A DNA stretch of 64,000 nt from Streptomyces sp. CB09001. GTDB taxonomy: Bacteria; Actinomycetota; Actinomycetes; Streptomycetales; Streptomycetaceae. Under the pieces are notes generated by a model that had not been told where the DNA came from, did no database searches, and worked only from the letters and a program-made list of their open reading frames with translations. The position numbers and the translations under genes were made by a program. The DNA is taken from assembly GCF_003369795.1 (NCBI RefSeq), contig NZ_CP026730.1, positions 1,922,001 to 1,986,000 of the forward strand. Reading direction: 5' to 3'. This document shows positions 35,594-44,044 of this stretch, in pieces. Position 1 is the stretch's first letter. Each line of letters opens with the position of its first letter.

Positions 35594-36619
35594 ATGCCCC
35601 TGTGGCCCGTCTACACCGGCGCGCCTGCCCCCCACGACGGCATCACCCGGCTGCCCCCGCCCCCGCCCTGGCGGGCCTTCGACGGCGGCCCGGTGCTCGA
35701 TCCGCCGGACGCGGACGGCGACACCGCGGCCGCCTCGCCCGACCGCGCCCACCGGGCCGCGACCTACCAGGCCACCGAGGACACGGTGCAACTGGTCAAC
35801 GCGGCCCTGTACCTGCGCCGTCCGCTGCTGGTCACCGGGCCGCCCGGCACCGGGAAGTCGTCCCTCGCCTACGCGGTCGCCCGTGAACTGCGGCTCGGCC
35901 CCGTCCTCCGGTGGAACATCACCAGCCGCAGCACCCTGGGCGACGGCCTCTACACCTACGACCCGCTCTCCCGCCTCTACGCGGCGCGCCACACCACGCA
36001 GCCGCCCGACGCCCCCGCCGCCGCCACCGGCGTCGAGGACCACCTGCGGCTGGGACCGCTGGGCACCGCCCTGCTGCCGTACGCCCGGCCGCGCGCCCTG
36101 CTCATCGACGAGATCGACAAGAGCGACCTCGACCTGCCGAACGACCTGCTGCACGTCCTGGAGGAGGGCCAGTACGAGATCCCCGAACTCGTCCGGGCCG
36201 CCCGGGACATCCCCGACGGCCACACCGAGGTCCTGGTCGACGGCGCCGACCAGCGGGTGCCGGTGGAGCGCGGCCGGGTCCGCTGCAACGCCTTCCCCTT
36301 CGTCGTCCTCACCAGCAACGGGGAGCGGGAGTTCCCGCCCGCCTTCCTGCGCCGCTGCGTCTCGCTGCGGCTGCGGCAGCCCGACGACGACCACCTCGCC
36401 GAGATCGTCCGCGCCCACCTGGGCGAGCCCGACGGGTACGCACGACAGCTGATCCACCGGTTCCTGTCCCGGGTGGGCAGCGGCGAACTTGCCACGGACC
36501 AGCTGCTCAACGCCATCTACCTGGCCCGTTCCTCCGGGCTCGGTGCCGACTCCCTGGACGAGCTGGCCGAGCAGCTGATGCCCTACCTCGGCCGGTCCGC
36601 GCAGCCCGACGCCTTCTGA
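35594..36619 (+). CDS. MoxR-type AAA+ ATPase of the VMAP system
   Basis: The product has 341 residues. Walker A is GPPGTGKSS at 82-90, Walker B LLIDEID with Asp172 and Glu173, sensor 1 VLTSNGEREFPPAFLRRC with the arginine finger. The MoxR-type insert (DGADQRVPVERGRVRCNAFPF) is present. The ATG at 35594 (GGAGAGAAG upstream) is preferred over an in-frame upstream ATG at 35480 in low-complexity Thr/Ala/Pro sequence. The stop codon overlaps the start of the vWA-like gene. It is the ATP-driven middle component between the adaptor-protease and vWA-like proteins. Confidence 0.88.
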   Translation: MPLWPVYTGAPAPHDGITRLPPPPPWRAFDGGPVLDPPDADGDTAAASPDRAHRAATYQATEDTVQLVNAALYLRRPLLVTGPPGTGKSSLAYAVARELRLGPVLRWNITSRSTLGDGLYTYDPLSRLYAARHTTQPPDAPAAATGVEDHLRLGPLGTALLPYARPRALLIDEIDKSDLDLPNDLLHVLEEGQYEIPELVRAARDIPDGHTEVLVDGADQRVPVERGRVRCNAFPFVVLTSNGEREFPPAFLRRCVSLRLRQPDDDHLAEIVRAHLGEPDGYARQLIHRFLSRVGSGELATDQLLNAIYLARSSGLGADSLDELAEQLMPYLGRSAQPDAF

Positions 36620-39600
36620 TGTCCACCGACCGCCCCGGCGCACCCGACCCGCCGCCGCTGCCCCGGCTGGCCGACCTCCTCGGCCGGGCGACGGCAACCG
36701 GTGCCCGCCCGACACCGCTGGAGCTGGCCGAACTCCTGTGGCTGGCCGGGCAGATGGAGACCCCGGCGGACCCGCCACCGGCCCCGGAAGGGCGCCGGAG
36801 ACAGGACCACCAGGGGGACCGGCGCCAGGAACGGGAGCAGGGCCGGAAGCCGGACCGGGACCGGCACGGGGAGCGAGACCGGGGCCGGGAGCGAGACCGG
36901 GGCCGGGACCGGGACCGGGGCCGGGAGCCGGGGCAAGGGCCGCGGGGTGACGGGCCGGGGCGGCCCACTCCCCCGTCCGAGGCCCCTCGCACCCCCTTGC
37001 GCCTGCCGTCCCCGGCCCCCGCCCCGGGCACCTCGACGGCACAGCCGCACAGCGCCCTGCTCGCGCCCGCGCCGCCGATGCTGCGCCACACGCTGGCGCT
37101 GCAGCGTGCCCTGCGTCCGCTGAAGCGCCGTACCGACGCGCCCGTCGGCCACGAGGTGGACGAGGCCGCGACCGCCGACCGCATCGCGCGCCTCGGCGCC
37201 GGGCCGGAGTGGTGGCTGCCCGTGCTGCGCCCGGTACGGGAACGGTGGCTGCGCCTGCATCTGGTGCACGACGCGGGTCCCACGATGCCCGTCTGGCAGC
37301 CCCTCGTGCGCGAACTGCAGGCCGCGCTGGCCCAGTCGGGCGTCTTCCGCACCGTCACCCTGCACCGCGCGGAGGCCGACGGCACCGTCCGCGGCGACGG
37401 TGCCCAGATCCCCGCCGACGGCCGTACGGTGACGCTGCTGATCAGCGACTGCATGGGGCCGCAATGGCGCGAGGGCCCGGCCGGCACCCGGTGGTTCGCC
37501 ACGCTGCGCCGCTGGGCGCGCCGCACGCCCCTGGCGGTGCTCCAGCCGCTGCCCGAGCAGTTGTGGCGGGACACCGCCCTGCCGCCGGTCCCGGGCCGGC
37601 TGTCGGCCCCGCACCGGGCCGCGCCCAGCGCCTCGCTGGCCTTCACGCCGTACGACGCCGCCGCGCCCCGCGCCCCCGAGGCAACCGTGCACGTGCCGGT
37701 GCTGGAGCCGGGGCCCGAGTGGCTGGCGAACTGGGCCGCACTGGTCGCGAGCCCGGGCGGCACCGCGTACCCGGGCGCGGCCGCGGCGCTGCACCGCCCG
37801 CTGCCGGCCGACGCCGACGACCGCGCCGACGTCGCGCGGCTGTCGCCCGGGGAGCTCGTCCTGCGCTTCCGCGCCAGCGCCTCCCCGCAGGCCTACCGGC
37901 TGGCCGGCCACCTCGCGCTGGGGCGCCCCGACCTGCCGGTGATGCGGCTGGTGCAGGCCGCGGTCGAGCCGGACCCGCGGCCCCAGCACCTGGCCGAGGT
38001 CATCCTCGGCGGACTGCTCACCACGGTCGCCGGGCCGCCCGGCTCCTACGCCTTCCGCCCCGGCGTGCGCGAGCTGCTCCTGCGCGGGCTGCCCCGCACC
38101 GCCCGCAACCGCACCCACGACCTGCTGCTGCGCACCGGCGGCCTGATCGACGACCGGGCCGGGCGTTCGCCGGGCGAGTTCCGCGCGCTGATCCCCTCCC
38201 GGGAGGGCACCGAGCGGGCCGACGGGAGCGCGTCGTTCGCGGCGATCACCGAGGAGAGCGCCCGGCAGCTGACCGTGCGGGAGCGGCCCTCCGCCCCGTC
38301 GCCCTTCCCGCCCGGCCTGGGCGCCCGCTACCGGCCCACGCGACGGCTCACCCCGTCCGGGAGGATCTGGCTGGCGGAGGACACCGGACCGGACCGGAGC
38401 GCACCGGACGGGACGGCGGCCCACCCGGTGCCGACGAACCGGACGGTGGTGATCCGGCTGCACGACCCGGACCCCGACCCGGCCTCGCGCCAGGCGTTCC
38501 TGCGCAACGCGCGCCGGCTGACGCGGGTCTCCCACCCGAACCTGGTGACCGTGCTCGACGCGGGCATCGAGGGCGACGTCCCGTACGTCGTCATGGAGCA
38601 CCTCGACGGCATAGCGCTGGGTGCCCTCACCCGGTCCGGGGACGGACGGCTGCCGGTGCCGCTGACGGTGTCCGTGGGGGCCCAGCTGGCCCGGGCGCTC
38701 ACCGCGTTGCACCGGGCGGGCCTCGCGCACGGCGGCCTGGAGGCGTCGCGGGTGGTCCTGCTGCCGGACGGCACGGTCCGGCTCAGCCTCTTCGAACCGG
38801 GTCTGGCCACGGGCCCGGGGACCCGCTCCGCGGACCTGCGCACCCTGTGCGAGGTCCTGCTGCGGTTGACGTCGGGGACCTCGCGCCCTGCCGTTCCGAT
38901 CGACTCCCGCCGCCTGGACCGGCTGCCCACCGCCCTCAGGATCCACTACGCGCACGCCTTCGACCAGCTGATGTCTCCCTCGTCGGCGGCCCAGGCCCAG
39001 GGCCTCGAACTGCTCGGGGACCCGGGGCTGCTCGTCATGGCGCGCGAGGCCTACGCGCCGCGCCGGTACCGCGCCCTCGGCGCGCTGCGGGTCGGCCTCC
39101 CGCACGGCCCGTCCGACCTGCCGCGGGACGTGCGGGCGCTGCTCGCCATGCTGCTCCTCAAGCACGGCCGCACGGTGACCCACGAGGAGCTGCGGTGGGG
39201 GTTGTGGGACCCGGGCAACGAGCCGCGCAACCCGAGGGGCGAGGCGGCCCGGCTGGCGAAGCGGCTCGCGGAGCTCCTGGGCCCGGGCGTCCTGGCCACG
39301 GCCGCCCACGGCTACGCCCTGCACACCAGCGCCGACGAGCTGGACCTGGTGCGCTGCGACGAGCTGGTACGGCGTGCCGACGCGGCCCGGCTGGAGGGCG
39401 CGCTCACCGAGGCGCACTCCCTGGTCACCGGGGCGCTGTCGCTGTGGGGCGACGCCGAGCCCCTCGCGGGCGTGCCCGGCCCCGCCGCCCGCACCGCCCG
39501 GACCCGCCTGCTGCGGCTGCGGCTCGCCCTGCACACCAAGCGGGCCGAGCTGGACCTGGTCCTCGGCGAGTACGACCGGGCCGCCACCGAACTGTCCGGC

Positions 39601-40692
39601 CTGCTGCGTGCCCACCCGCACCGGGAGGACTTCCGCCGCCTCTACCTGATCGCCCTGCGCCGTCAGGGCCGGGGCGAGGAGGCGCTGGAGGTGTACGAGG
39701 AGTACGAGCTGTCCGGCGGGCGGAGCCCGGCCCTGACGGCACTGGGCCGGGAACTGCGCGAGGAGTACGCCGAGCCGGTGGACGACACGCCGCCGTGGTC
39801 CGAGTACGAGCGGCATCCCGCGGAGCCGGACGCCCCCGGGTCGACGGTGTCCGCGCCGGACGAGTTGCCGGAGGGCCCCTTCCCCACGGAGGACGGCCTC
39901 TGGACGCCCCTGCTGGACGACGACGCCGAGCACGACACGGCACAGGCCCCGGCGGACCGGGACGCGAGGGAGGAACGGGCGGAGAGCCGGGCGGCGCTGC
40001 GGGAGGCGCTGCGGGCCGAGGGCCTGGAACCGGGACCGGAATCGGAACCGGAACCGGAACCGGAACCGGAACCGTACGAGGGTCCGGGGCCGGACGAACG
40101 GGAACCGGAGGAAGGGGAGCCGGCGGAACCGGACTTCGAGGAGCCGGGGACCGACTTCGACACCGGTTTCCGCGCCTGTGCCCGGTACACACTCGCCGAC
40201 GGCCCGGTGGACCGCGACGCCCGCACGGCACTGCACGGCGTGGTCACGGACCTGCTGGCGGCCAGCGGGACGGACGCCGCCGCCTACGAACTGGTGGACG
40301 AACCCGGTGGCCCGCAGGTAAGGCTGGCGCCGCGGGCCGAGGCCGCCCCGCTCCTGAGGGCGACCGTCGAGGGTCTGCCCGGACGGCTGACCCGCCTGGC
40401 CGGCCTGCGGGTTCGGATCGAGTTCTGGCAGGTGGAGTTCGGGCTGGGCGGGGGCGGGGAGCAGTCGCTGGGCCGTGCCGACGCCGATGCGGTCCTCGCG
40501 GTCCTGGACGCCTCCTCCGCGCAGGCGGTCGTCGCCGTCTCCGACTCCCTGTACTACGACGAGGTGCGCGAGGAGGGGCAGGACGGGCCCGCCTTCCCGC
40601 CGGACCTGTTCCGCCCGCTGGCCGACGACACCGGCTGGTACCACCTGGTCGAAGGCGGCGGGCGCCCCGGTCCGGCGGCGGACGTCCACTGA
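36619..40692 (+). CDS. SAV_2336-type vWA-like / pseudokinase / BTAD multidomain protein
   Basis: The product has 1357 residues. Order: Pro-rich start with charged Arg/Asp/Gly repeats (60-115); vWA-like domain from about 150 to 540 with a partial MIDAS (LVHDAGPTMP, Asp218, and LLISDCMG, Asp277); Ser/Thr-kinase-fold domain (565-790); AfsR-type winged helix (817-895); BTAD helical repeats (905-1050); acidic EP-rich linker with five exact GAACCG hexamers; unrecognised C-terminal alpha/beta domain (1180-1357). The kinase fold has lost the ATP lysine (VVIRL, Arg613), the catalytic HRD (HGG, 704-706) and DFG (LFE), so it is a pseudokinase. It is presumably the sensor and scaffold of the VMAP system. 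Confidence 0.8.
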   Translation: MSTDRPGAPDPPPLPRLADLLGRATATGARPTPLELAELLWLAGQMETPADPPPAPEGRRRQDHQGDRRQEREQGRKPDRDRHGERDRGRERDRGRDRDRGREPGQGPRGDGPGRPTPPSEAPRTPLRLPSPAPAPGTSTAQPHSALLAPAPPMLRHTLALQRALRPLKRRTDAPVGHEVDEAATADRIARLGAGPEWWLPVLRPVRERWLRLHLVHDAGPTMPVWQPLVRELQAALAQSGVFRTVTLHRAEADGTVRGDGAQIPADGRTVTLLISDCMGPQWREGPAGTRWFATLRRWARRTPLAVLQPLPEQLWRDTALPPVPGRLSAPHRAAPSASLAFTPYDAAAPRAPEATVHVPVLEPGPEWLANWAALVASPGGTAYPGAAAALHRPLPADADDRADVARLSPGELVLRFRASASPQAYRLAGHLALGRPDLPVMRLVQAAVEPDPRPQHLAEVILGGLLTTVAGPPGSYAFRPGVRELLLRGLPRTARNRTHDLLLRTGGLIDDRAGRSPGEFRALIPSREGTERADGSASFAAITEESARQLTVRERPSAPSPFPPGLGARYRPTRRLTPSGRIWLAEDTGPDRSAPDGTAAHPVPTNRTVVIRLHDPDPDPASRQAFLRNARRLTRVSHPNLVTVLDAGIEGDVPYVVMEHLDGIALGALTRSGDGRLPVPLTVSVGAQLARALTALHRAGLAHGGLEASRVVLLPDGTVRLSLFEPGLATGPGTRSADLRTLCEVLLRLTSGTSRPAVPIDSRRLDRLPTALRIHYAHAFDQLMSPSSAAQAQGLELLGDPGLLVMAREAYAPRRYRALGALRVGLPHGPSDLPRDVRALLAMLLLKHGRTVTHEELRWGLWDPGNEPRNPRGEAARLAKRLAELLGPGVLATAAHGYALHTSADELDLVRCDELVRRADAARLEGALTEAHSLVTGALSLWGDAEPLAGVPGPAARTARTRLLRLRLALHTKRAELDLVLGEYDRAATELSGLLRAHPHREDFRRLYLIALRRQGRGEEALEVYEEYELSGGRSPALTALGRELREEYAEPVDDTPPWSEYERHPAEPDAPGSTVSAPDELPEGPFPTEDGLWTPLLDDDAEHDTAQAPADRDAREERAESRAALREALRAEGLEPGPESEPEPEPEPEPYEGPGPDEREPEEGEPAEPDFEEPGTDFDTGFRACARYTLADGPVDRDARTALHGVVTDLLAASGTDAAAYELVDEPGGPQVRLAPRAEAAPLLRATVEGLPGRLTRLAGLRVRIEFWQVEFGLGGGGEQSLGRADADAVLAVLDASSAQAVVAVSDSLYYDEVREEGQDGPAFPPDLFRPLADDTGWYHLVEGGGRPGPAADVH
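36871..36906 (+). repeat. 18-bp tandem duplication in the vWA-like gene
   Basis: GAGCGAGACCGGGGCCGG occurs twice in tandem (36871-36888 and 36889-36906), within a longer CCGGGA-rich stretch. It encodes an Arg/Asp/Glu/Gly-rich linker. Unit loss or gain would keep the frame. Confidence 0.7.
40045..40074 (+). repeat. Five tandem GAACCG hexamers encoding Glu-Pro
   Basis: Five exact copies make (EP)5 in the acidic linker between the BTAD module and the C-terminal domain. Slippage would change linker length in steps of two residues without a frameshift. Confidence 0.7.
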
Positions 40693-40861
40693 CCCGGCCG
40701 GGCGCGGTCCACCCGGGTGGCGCCGGGCACGCCCCTCGTTCAGCGGCCCCCCGCCCGGCCCCCTCCAGCGGGCGCCCGCCCGTGCGGCCGCGCACGATCG
40801 GTGCCTAAGAGGCCGGCCACCGGGCGGCCCCGCACGGTCCGCGCTCTCGGGAGGATTCGCC

Positions 40862-41944
40862 ATGACCGCCAGTACTGCCAATACCGCCAGTCTGGAGGCG
40901 CTGCGCCGCTGCCACTTCGCCGTCGACCTGGGCGCGGCGCGGACCCGCGTGTACGTGAAGGGTGCCGGGATCGTCGTCGACCAGCCGTCCGCCGCGGCGG
41001 TCAACACCCGCACGGGCGCGCTCATCGCGGTCGGCGAGTTCGCGGAGAAGATGACCGGCCGCACCCCCGGCTACATCCGCGTCGTGCGACCGGTCTCCGG
41101 CGGCACGGTGGTCGACATCGAGATGGCCCAGCGGATGCTGCGCCACCTGCTCGGCGACCGCATCCGCCGCAACCTGCGCCGCAAGCCCCGGCTGCGGGCC
41201 GCCGTCTGCACCCCGCACGACGCCGATCCGCTGTCCCAGCGCGCGGCGATCGAGACACTGGTCGGGCTCGGCGCGCGCCGCGTGGAACTCGTCGACACGC
41301 TCATCGCGGCGGCGGTCGGCTGCGGACTGCCCGTGGAGCAGCCCGAGGCGACCATGATCATGGTGTGCGGCGCGCACGCCACGCAGGTCGCGGTGCTCTC
41401 CCTGGGCTCGATCGTGACCGCGGTGCGCGTTCCGGTGGGCGGCGAGGCCGTGGACCACGCGATCGTGCAGCTGCTGCGCCACCAGCACGAGCTGGTGCTG
41501 CCCAGCCAGTCCGTGCGCCCGCTGCAGCTCGCCCTGTCCGGCAACGGGCTGACCCCGCAGGGGCCGGCGTCCACCGAGATCCACGGCCGGGACGTGGCGA
41601 CGGGGCTGGCCCGCAGTGTGCGGGTCGACACGGCCACGGTGCGCAACGCCATCCAGACGCCGCTGACGGCCGTGCTCGACGGCATCGGCAAGGTGCTGCG
41701 GGACTGCCCGCCGGACCTGGTCGCGGATCTCGCCGACCGCGGGATCATGATGGTCGGCGGGAGCGCGCTGCTGCCGGGCTTCGACCAGATGCTGCGTCAG
41801 GCCACCGGCATGCCGGTGCACATCGCGGAGCGGCCCGACGTGTGCGCGGTCCAGGGCCTCGGCAGCATGCTGGAGGGCCGGGTGGAGCCGCTGGTCCTGC
41901 ACCCGACGACCGCCGGCTCCGACTCGCACTCCGACTCCGACTGA
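40862..41944 (+). CDS. mbl: MreB-like protein Mbl
   Basis: The product has 360 residues of actin fold. The phosphate-1 region (HFAVDLGAARTRVYVKGAGIV) is preserved. The phosphate-2 motif, DIGGGTT in MreB, reads MVCGAHAT here, with Cys169 replacing the key Asp. The C-terminal block IMMVGGSALLPGFDQML is conserved, and the protein ends in a Ser/Asp tail. The ATG at 40862 has GGGAGGA upstream. In S. coelicolor a protein of this type works with MreB in spore-wall assembly. It follows the vWA-like gene by 169 bp on the same strand. ATP hydrolysis is doubtful. Confidence 0.85.
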   Translation: MTASTANTASLEALRRCHFAVDLGAARTRVYVKGAGIVVDQPSAAAVNTRTGALIAVGEFAEKMTGRTPGYIRVVRPVSGGTVVDIEMAQRMLRHLLGDRIRRNLRRKPRLRAAVCTPHDADPLSQRAAIETLVGLGARRVELVDTLIAAAVGCGLPVEQPEATMIMVCGAHATQVAVLSLGSIVTAVRVPVGGEAVDHAIVQLLRHQHELVLPSQSVRPLQLALSGNGLTPQGPASTEIHGRDVATGLARSVRVDTATVRNAIQTPLTAVLDGIGKVLRDCPPDLVADLADRGIMMVGGSALLPGFDQMLRQATGMPVHIAERPDVCAVQGLGSMLEGRVEPLVLHPTTAGSDSHSDSD

Positions 41945-42004
41945 TCCGCCGCCGGGCGGCGAGCGAGGAAACCGAGGAACCCGGGAACCGAGGAAGCCTG
42001 ACGC

Positions 42005-43429
42005 ATGACCGCGCAGCCCGCGCCCCGACTGGCCCGTCTCCTCGAGGCGCTGCTGGACGTCGGCACCGCCCTGGACCTGCGCGGCGTCCTGCAGCACATC
42101 GTGGACGGTGCCGCCGAACTGACCGGCGCCGACCGCGCCGACCTGGTCGTCGCGGACCCGGACGCGGGCGGCCTCGCCGGGATCCGCACCCCGGGCCCGG
42201 ACCCCGTACCAAGGACCGCGCCCCTGCTGCGGATGCCGGTCCACGTGCGGGACGAGGAGTTCGGCGAACTGCGGCTGGCCGGGCGGGCCGGGGCCGCCCC
42301 GTTCACCGTCGAGGACGAGCAGTTGCTACGGGTCCTGGCCACGCAGGCCGGTGTCTCGATCGGCAACGCCCGGCTGTACGAGACCGCCCGGCAGCGGGAG
42401 CGCTGGATCGAGGGCGCGGCCGCCGTCACCACCGCGCTGCTCACCGAGGAGGGCGCTGATGACGCGCTGACCACGGTCGCCGAACGGGCCCGGCTGCTCG
42501 CCGACGCCTCCGCCGGTGTCATCCTGCATCCGACCGCCGAGGGCGGCATGGCGATCGTGACCGCCTCCACGCCCGACGACCCGGACGGCATGGTCGGCGC
42601 GACCATCACGCCGGGCAGCCCCGTACTGGAACAGCTCCTGGGCGGCGAGCCGGTCTTCATCGAGGACTCGGCGACCGATCCCCGTATGACGACCCACGTA
42701 CGGCACCGGTTCGGGCCGAGCATGATGCTGCCCCTGCAGGCGGGCGGCCGGCTCATCGGCACCCTCGCCCTGCCCCGCCGCCGCGGCGGGCGCCCGTACA
42801 CGGACCTGGAGCGGCTGCTCGCGACGCAGTTCGCCTCGCAGGCGGCGCTCGCCCTGGTCCTGGCCGACGCCCGGCGCGGCCGGGAGCGGCTCGCGGTGTA
42901 CGAGGACCGCGACCGCATCGCCCGCGACCTGCACGACCTGGTGGTGCAGCGGCTGTTCGCCACCGGCATGATGCTGGAGTCCACCCGGCGCCGCCCGGGT
43001 GCCGACGACGTCCGCGACCTCCTCGGCCGGGCGGTGGACGAGCTGCGCTCCACGGTCCGTGAGGTCCGCACCGCGATCCTGACCCTCCAGCAGCCCCCGG
43101 CAAGCCCCCCGGCGGGCCTGCGCGGCCGGGTCCTGCGCGAGACCGCCTCCGCCGCCGCCCGGCTCGGCACCGCGCCGTCCACGCAGTTCAGGGGCCCGGT
43201 CGACGCCCGGGTACCCGACGGGGTCGCCGATCGCCTGCTCACCGCCCTGCGCGACGCCCTGGCCGACGCGTCCGCGCGCCCGGGCGTCTCCCGCGTCGAG
43301 GTCACCGTCGAGACGCCCGCCCCCTCGCCGGAGGGCCGGGACGGGGTGCGCCTGCGGGTCGCCGACGACGGCACGGGGGCCGGGGGCGAGGGGCGGGGGA
43401 CGACGGTCACGTGGTGGGCGCCGCTCTAG
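42005..43429 (+). CDS. GAF-domain sensor histidine kinase, shortened ATPase domain
   Basis: The product has 474 residues. Two GAF domains occupy about 10-150 and 160-295. The HisKA_3 dimerisation helix carries the phosphate-accepting His310 in IARDLHDLVVQRLF. The C-terminal HATPase keeps the G1 box (VADDGTGAG) but the N-box region reads ALRDALADASARPG without the usual Asn. It jumps from G1 straight to TTVTWWAPL, skipping the G2 segment with GL-NL-RA-LGG. No response regulator lies next to it. The sensing half seems intact; kinase activity is questionable. Confidence 0.75.
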   Translation: MTAQPAPRLARLLEALLDVGTALDLRGVLQHIVDGAAELTGADRADLVVADPDAGGLAGIRTPGPDPVPRTAPLLRMPVHVRDEEFGELRLAGRAGAAPFTVEDEQLLRVLATQAGVSIGNARLYETARQRERWIEGAAAVTTALLTEEGADDALTTVAERARLLADASAGVILHPTAEGGMAIVTASTPDDPDGMVGATITPGSPVLEQLLGGEPVFIEDSATDPRMTTHVRHRFGPSMMLPLQAGGRLIGTLALPRRRGGRPYTDLERLLATQFASQAALALVLADARRGRERLAVYEDRDRIARDLHDLVVQRLFATGMMLESTRRRPGADDVRDLLGRAVDELRSTVREVRTAILTLQQPPASPPAGLRGRVLRETASAAARLGTAPSTQFRGPVDARVPDGVADRLLTALRDALADASARPGVSRVEVTVETPAPSPEGRDGVRLRVADDGTGAGGEGRGTTVTWWAPL

Positions 43430-43500
43430 CGGGCGGATGGTGCCGGTCTCCCGGACGGGGTACTCGTCCCGTGACCCGCCCGGCAGGAGGAGGTACCACG

Positions 43501-43647
43501 ATGAGCGAGCCGACCCCGTCCCAGGCCGAGGGCGAACGCGACGACGAGCCGGACACCCCCGACGTGCCGCACACCACTCCCTCCCAGGCGGAGGGCGAGC
43601 GGGACGACGAGGCCGAGACCGTCACGGAGGAGACACAAGGCCCGTGA
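43501..43647 (+). CDS. 48-residue acidic protein with internal repeat
   Basis: TPSQAEGERDDE occurs twice (about residues 5-16 and 26-37), and the protein is otherwise acidic with no cysteine or hydrophobic stretch. The ATG at 43501 is preceded by AGGAGGAGGT, one of the best ribosome sites in the window, so the gene is probably real and well expressed. It is likely intrinsically disordered. Function is unknown. Confidence 0.7.
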   Translation: MSEPTPSQAEGERDDEPDTPDVPHTTPSQAEGERDDEAETVTEETQGP

Positions 43648-43694
43648 GGCGGCGCCGCCACGGGCCAGAAGGTTTCTGCAGAGGTGGCGCGGAG

Positions 43695-43768
43695 TGGGGC
43701 GGGTGGGACTCGAACCCACGGCCGACGGATTATGAGTCCGCTGCTCTAACCGGCTGAGCTACCGCCCC
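43695..43768 (-). tRNA. tRNA with CAU anticodon (elongator Met or Ile2)
   Basis: A 74-nt cloverleaf: acceptor GGGGCGG pairs with CCGCCCC, discriminator A, D-arm GCTCAG, TTCGAGTC T-arm and anticodon loop CTCATAA. A CAU anticodon is read as AUG unless modified to lysidine, when it reads AUA. The sequence alone does not decide. It is not initiator tRNA, because the first acceptor pair is G-C. Confidence 0.9.
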
Positions 43769-43966
43769 ATAGCGGCGTGTCGCGTACACGTGTGCGCGCC
43801 GTCTGCCGCAGCATAGCCGCTCATACGATCTCCTGCCTCGGATGGTCGGCTTCCACGGCTGCCTTCATGACCTTGAAGACTCCGCAGCGTGCCGCGTGGT
43901 TCCCGGGACTTGAGAACACGTGGGGGGCACATGAAAAAGGACCCCGAAGGGTCCTCGTTCACGGTG

Positions 43967-44039
43967 CTCCCCCGACTGGACTCGAACCAGTAACCTGCCG
44001 GTTAACAGCCGGCTGCTCTGCCAATTGAGCTACGGAGGA
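43967..44039 (-). tRNA. tRNA-Asn (GTT), copy 1
   Basis: A 73-nt cloverleaf: acceptor TCCTCCG with CGGGGGA, discriminator G, anticodon loop CTGTTAA. A second copy lies 5 bp away and differs only in the acceptor stem. Confidence 0.92.
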
Positions 44040-44044
44040 CCGAG

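Noticed and set aside
36860..36930. Possible CRISPR-like repeats
   Set aside because: The repeats are contiguous coding tandem repeats without unique spacers.
38313..38990. Active Ser/Thr protein kinase
   Set aside because: Lys, HRD and DFG equivalents are all replaced, so a pseudokinase is the better reading.
36583..41064. Very long minus-strand open frame (about 1490 codons) opposite the vWA-like and mbl genes
   Set aside because: It is an antisense shadow typical of high-GC coding DNA. Its translation is Arg/Gly/Val low-complexity and crosses several plus-strand gene boundaries.
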